From the NCBI GenBank assembly GCA_003523225.1, contig DPGK01000027.1, positions 1-8,485 of the forward strand: 8,485 nucleotides of DNA, written 5' to 3'. The stretch is from Clostridiales bacterium. Lineage in GTDB: Bacteria; Bacillota; Clostridia; Oscillospirales; CAG-272. Every line of letters starts with the position of its first letter. Position 1 is the stretch's first letter. Below, piece by piece: positions 6,987 through 8,485 of this stretch. The notes below the pieces were generated by a model, which worked only from the letters and a program-made list of their open reading frames with translations, was not told where the DNA came from and did not search any database. The translations under genes and the position numbers were made by a program.

Positions 6987-7487
6987 TTATGACGTTGTTG
7001 CACCGTTTATCTGATGCGTAACGGTAACAAAAGTTTGATTAGAGATATTTGTAAACAGCTCATCGAATATGTGGTGGATGCTGAAGAAGGTTATTGTGTA
7101 ATCCGAATCGACCTCGCTTCCGTCTACCACAGACTCTATTCCTTCTGCGTACGGCTCGGCAGTTTTGCAGTCACAGTCCTGAATTACTTCATTGTCACAG
7201 TTTATAACAAACGAAACCTGTGTGGTTACACGACCGGTAAATACTCCTACCGGACCTGCGTCAACAAATACGGTCTTTGCAAGAAAATTGTTATCGGTTC
7301 CGGTGCCGCCGTAGTTGGTGATGGATACCCATGCGTACGATCCTCTGAAGGTTTCCGAGGCATCGGTGAAAAATTCCTTATATTCGTCCATTGATTCAAA
7401 TACGTATGCCGAGGTTGGCATGATAGCCGGTATCAGCATAAGCAGTGCGATGGCAAACGCCGAGATCCTTTTAATTGTCTTTTTCAT
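6987..7487 (-). CDS. Small secreted protein of unknown function
   Basis: This 166-residue protein has a clear Sec signal peptide: KKTIKR, a hydrophobic run at 8-23, then PTSA with likely cleavage after Ala27. There is no lipobox, so the mature chain of about 139 residues should be released or wall-associated. The mature part looks beta-rich, with alternating hydrophobic and polar residues. It has three cysteines close together (97, 105 and 107, within CDNEVIQDCDC) and many acidic residues. I recognise no family. GGAGG at 7496-7500, 8 nt before the ATG, fixes the start. The gene has its own strong promoter and a leader of about 135 nt. Lipoprotein B follows after 169 nt on the same strand and may be cotranscribed. 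Any link to the ABC system is only positional. Confidence 0.8.
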   Translation of the reverse strand: MKKTIKRISAFAIALLMLIPAIMPTSAYVFESMDEYKEFFTDASETFRGSYAWVSITNYGGTGTDNNFLAKTVFVDAGPVGVFTGRVTTQVSFVINCDNEVIQDCDCKTAEPYAEGIESVVDGSEVDSDYTITFFSIHHIFDELFTNISNQTFVTVTHQINGATTS

Positions 7488-7628
7488 TTTTGTTTCCTCC
7501 GTTAATAATTAATTTTTATTTTTGTGTCAGGGGCGCGTTTCCCGTTCGTCGGGTACTCTCAGGATATATATTACTTCTTACATAAACATTGGACTCACTC
7601 CCTTCATCAGTTTTATTTCCCATGCACA

Positions 7629-7657
7629 ATAATATCACACAATTTTCCATTTGTCAA
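7629..7657 (-). promoter_or_regulatory. Sigma-A promoter for the secreted-protein gene
   Basis: On the minus strand, consensus TTGACA (7652-7657) is separated by 17 nt from TATTAT (7629-7634), which is preceded by TGTGA as an extended -10. Transcription should start near 7622, giving a leader of about 135 nt. It probably also serves lipoprotein B, which lacks an obvious promoter of its own. Confidence 0.88.
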
Positions 7658-7667
7658 CACTTTTTGC

Positions 7668-7686
7668 AAAATAATTGAATTATTTT
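7668..7686. repeat. 19-bp A+T palindrome next to the -35 element
   Basis: AAAATAATT, a single G, then AATTATTTT form a perfect palindrome whose near end is 10 bp upstream of the minus-strand -35 at 7652-7657. It could be an operator for a dimeric regulator or simply part of an A+T-rich UP element. Confidence 0.45.
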
Positions 7687-7777
7687 TCTATTTTATGGAA
7701 CGATACCAAACAAAGCATTTATAAACAGCATAAACCGACGAAAAACGAGTCGCGTTCGACACGGTTCGCACGGGGCA

Positions 7778-7806
7778 TTGAAAAAAAAGAAACTGTGTGA
7801 TATAAT
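7778..7806 (+). promoter_or_regulatory. Sigma-A promoter for the YbaK-like gene
   Basis: TTGAAA (7778-7783), a 17-nt spacer and perfect TATAAT (7801-7806) preceded by TGTGA give a near-consensus extended -10 promoter. Transcription should start near 7813, so the untranslated leader is only about 34 nt. The promoter overlaps the in-frame TTG at 7778, which rules out that codon as the start. Confidence 0.9.
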
Positions 7807-7846
7807 AAGTGCATTATTGATGACGGCGCATAATTCGGAGGAGAAA

Positions 7847-8314
7847 ATGTCAATAGAAAGAGTAAGAAATTATTTCAGAGAAAAGGGAATAGACGGAAGA
7901 ATACAGGAGTTTGAGCTTTCAAGTGCTACCGTCGCGCTTGCGGCACAGGCGCTGCATTGCGAGGAAAGCAGGATAGCCAAAACACTGTCCTTTCATGCGG
8001 GGGACAGAGTTATCCTGATAGTTGCAGCGGGGGACGCCAAGATAGACAACGCAAAATACAAAGCCTGCTTCGGAACAAAAGCAAAAATGCTTTCGCTGGA
8101 CGAGGCGGAGCCTCTTATCGGTCACGCCGTGGGCGGAGTATGCCCCTTTGCCGTCAACGAGGGAGTGGAAACGTATCTTGATGTATCGCTTAGGCGCTTT
8201 GACACCGTTTTCCCGGCGTGCGGCAGCTCAAACAGCGCAATTGAACTGTCGATAGGCGAGCTTGAGGAATATTCCGGCTTTGCTGGCTGGGTGGACGTCT
8301 GTAAGCTGTCCTGA
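7847..8314 (+). CDS. YbaK/ProX-family aminoacyl-tRNA deacylase
   Basis: This 155-residue single-domain protein belongs to the YbaK/EbsC/ProX editing family, whose members hydrolyse mischarged tRNAs such as Ala- or Cys-tRNA(Pro) in the cytoplasm. Family features in order are SSATVALAAQAL (25-36), RIAKTLSF with Lys45 at the position of the essential lysine (42-49), the GDAKIDNAKY segment (62-71), HAVGGVCP (93-100) and VETYLDVSLRRFDTVFPACG (107-126). The length is typical for a free-standing family member. The start at 7847 is set by CGGAGGAG just upstream and by the promoter at 7778-7806. It stands alone on the plus strand, with no functional link to the minus-strand genes. Which mischarged tRNA it edits cannot be told from sequence. 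Confidence 0.93.
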   Translation: MSIERVRNYFREKGIDGRIQEFELSSATVALAAQALHCEESRIAKTLSFHAGDRVILIVAAGDAKIDNAKYKACFGTKAKMLSLDEAEPLIGHAVGGVCPFAVNEGVETYLDVSLRRFDTVFPACGSSNSAIELSIGELEEYSGFAGWVDVCKLS

Positions 8315-8324
8315 AGCACGAAAC

Positions 8325-8361
8325 CGAAGCAGTAACGCCCGGTTCGGTATTTGCTGCTTTG
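8325..8361 (+). other. Stem-loop just after the YbaK-like gene
   Basis: CGAAGCAGTAA (8325-8335) can pair with TTTGCTGCTTTG minus its first base or so (8351-8361) over 11 bp with two G-U pairs, enclosing a smaller CCG/CGG hairpin. It starts 11 nt after the stop codon. There is no U tract after it, so it is more likely an mRNA 3' end structure than a classical terminator. An alternative pairing ACCGAA/TTCGGT (8323-8348) competes with it. Confidence 0.4.
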
Positions 8362-8415
8362 AAGACGTTCGGCTTTGGCTCGGACTGTCACATTTCCAGT
8401 GTAAAATGAAAATCA

Positions 8416-8454
8416 GGGGTGTTAAAAAATTCTTTCTGAATTTTTTAACACCCC
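8416..8454. terminator. Perfect 17-bp hairpin, terminator-like
   Basis: GGGGTGTTAAAAAATTC (8416-8432) pairs perfectly with 8438-8454 around the loop TTTCT. On the plus strand it is followed by AAACTA, with no U tract. On the minus strand it is followed by TGATTTTCATTTT, which is U-rich. It may therefore end a convergent gene entering from the right, or act on both strands. The remaining edge sequence to 8485 holds only a small hairpin CGGCT-GAA-AGCCG (8473-8485), cut by the window end. Confidence 0.6.
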
Positions 8455-8485
8455 AAACTACATTGGTCTTGACGGCTGAAAGCCG

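Larger units (their letters stand above)
7488..7846. promoter_or_regulatory. Divergent intergenic region between the secreted-protein gene and the YbaK-like gene
   Basis: These 359 nt hold two outward-facing promoters (7629-7657 minus, 7778-7806 plus), a 19-bp palindrome at 7668-7686 and the roughly 135-nt leader of the secreted-protein gene. The leader has only a short CCCG/CGGG hairpin (7541-7553). I see no supportable gene here; a possible 9-codon reading frame at 7578-7607 (minus) lacks a good ribosome binding site. Confidence 0.6.

Noticed and set aside
7578..7607. Nine-codon leader peptide (MKGVSPMFM) in the leader of the secreted-protein gene
   Set aside because: No convincing ribosome binding site before it, no runs of a regulatory amino acid, and no attached terminator or antiterminator pair.
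7778..7846. Upstream TTG extension of the YbaK-like gene by 23 residues
   Set aside because: The TTG is part of the -35 box and the extension spans the promoter. The ATG at 7847 has a good Shine-Dalgarno sequence and gives the usual family N-terminus.
1..8485. CRISPR array, tRNA or rRNA gene, insertion sequence
   Set aside because: No regularly spaced direct repeats, no cloverleaf or rRNA-like sequence and no transposase reading frame were seen on either strand.

Overview
The window looks like chromosomal DNA of a Gram-positive gut-type Clostridia, most likely in the Oscillospirales/Ruminococcaceae range. This is an inference from the AGGAGG-type ribosome binding sites, consensus sigma-A promoters with TGTGn extended -10 elements, roughly balanced base composition with A+T-rich promoters, Gram-positive lipoproteins, and a GC-rich multi-hairpin intergenic element at the left edge. 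No taxonomic marker gene is present, so the genus is open.

Layout. Five genes lie on the minus strand and read right to left: a small secreted protein (6987-7487), beta-propeller lipoprotein B (5447-6817), its paralogue lipoprotein A (3688-5055), a very large ABC-2-type permease (1143-3602) and an ABC ATPase (185-1093). A terminator-like hairpin and a three-hairpin repeat-like element follow the ATPase. Diverging from this block is one plus-strand gene, a YbaK/ProX-type aminoacyl-tRNA deacylase (7847-8314), with its own near-consensus promoter. It is followed by two hairpins, one a perfect 17-bp stem.

Transcription. Strong promoters are visible before the small secreted gene (7629-7657, minus) and before lipoprotein A (5318-5346, minus). 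The simplest reading is two consecutive units: secreted protein plus lipoprotein B, then lipoprotein A plus permease plus ATPase. The second unit has a leader of about 256 nt holding a 13-bp GC-rich hairpin.

How the genes may work together. The ATPase has all canonical motifs. The permease is two ABC-2 permease halves fused head to tail, each with six predicted membrane segments, a large helical extracytoplasmic loop and the same KRGRG signature, so one chain could supply the whole membrane part. The lipoproteins each carry a CxxxxCxHxxxxxC cluster and about seven propeller-like repeats. They would sit on the outer face of the membrane next to the permease loops. Together this resembles a small cell-envelope ABC system with lipoprotein partners. 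Its substrate and even its direction of transport cannot be told from sequence. The most notable items are the internally duplicated permease and the tandem CCHC propeller lipoproteins.
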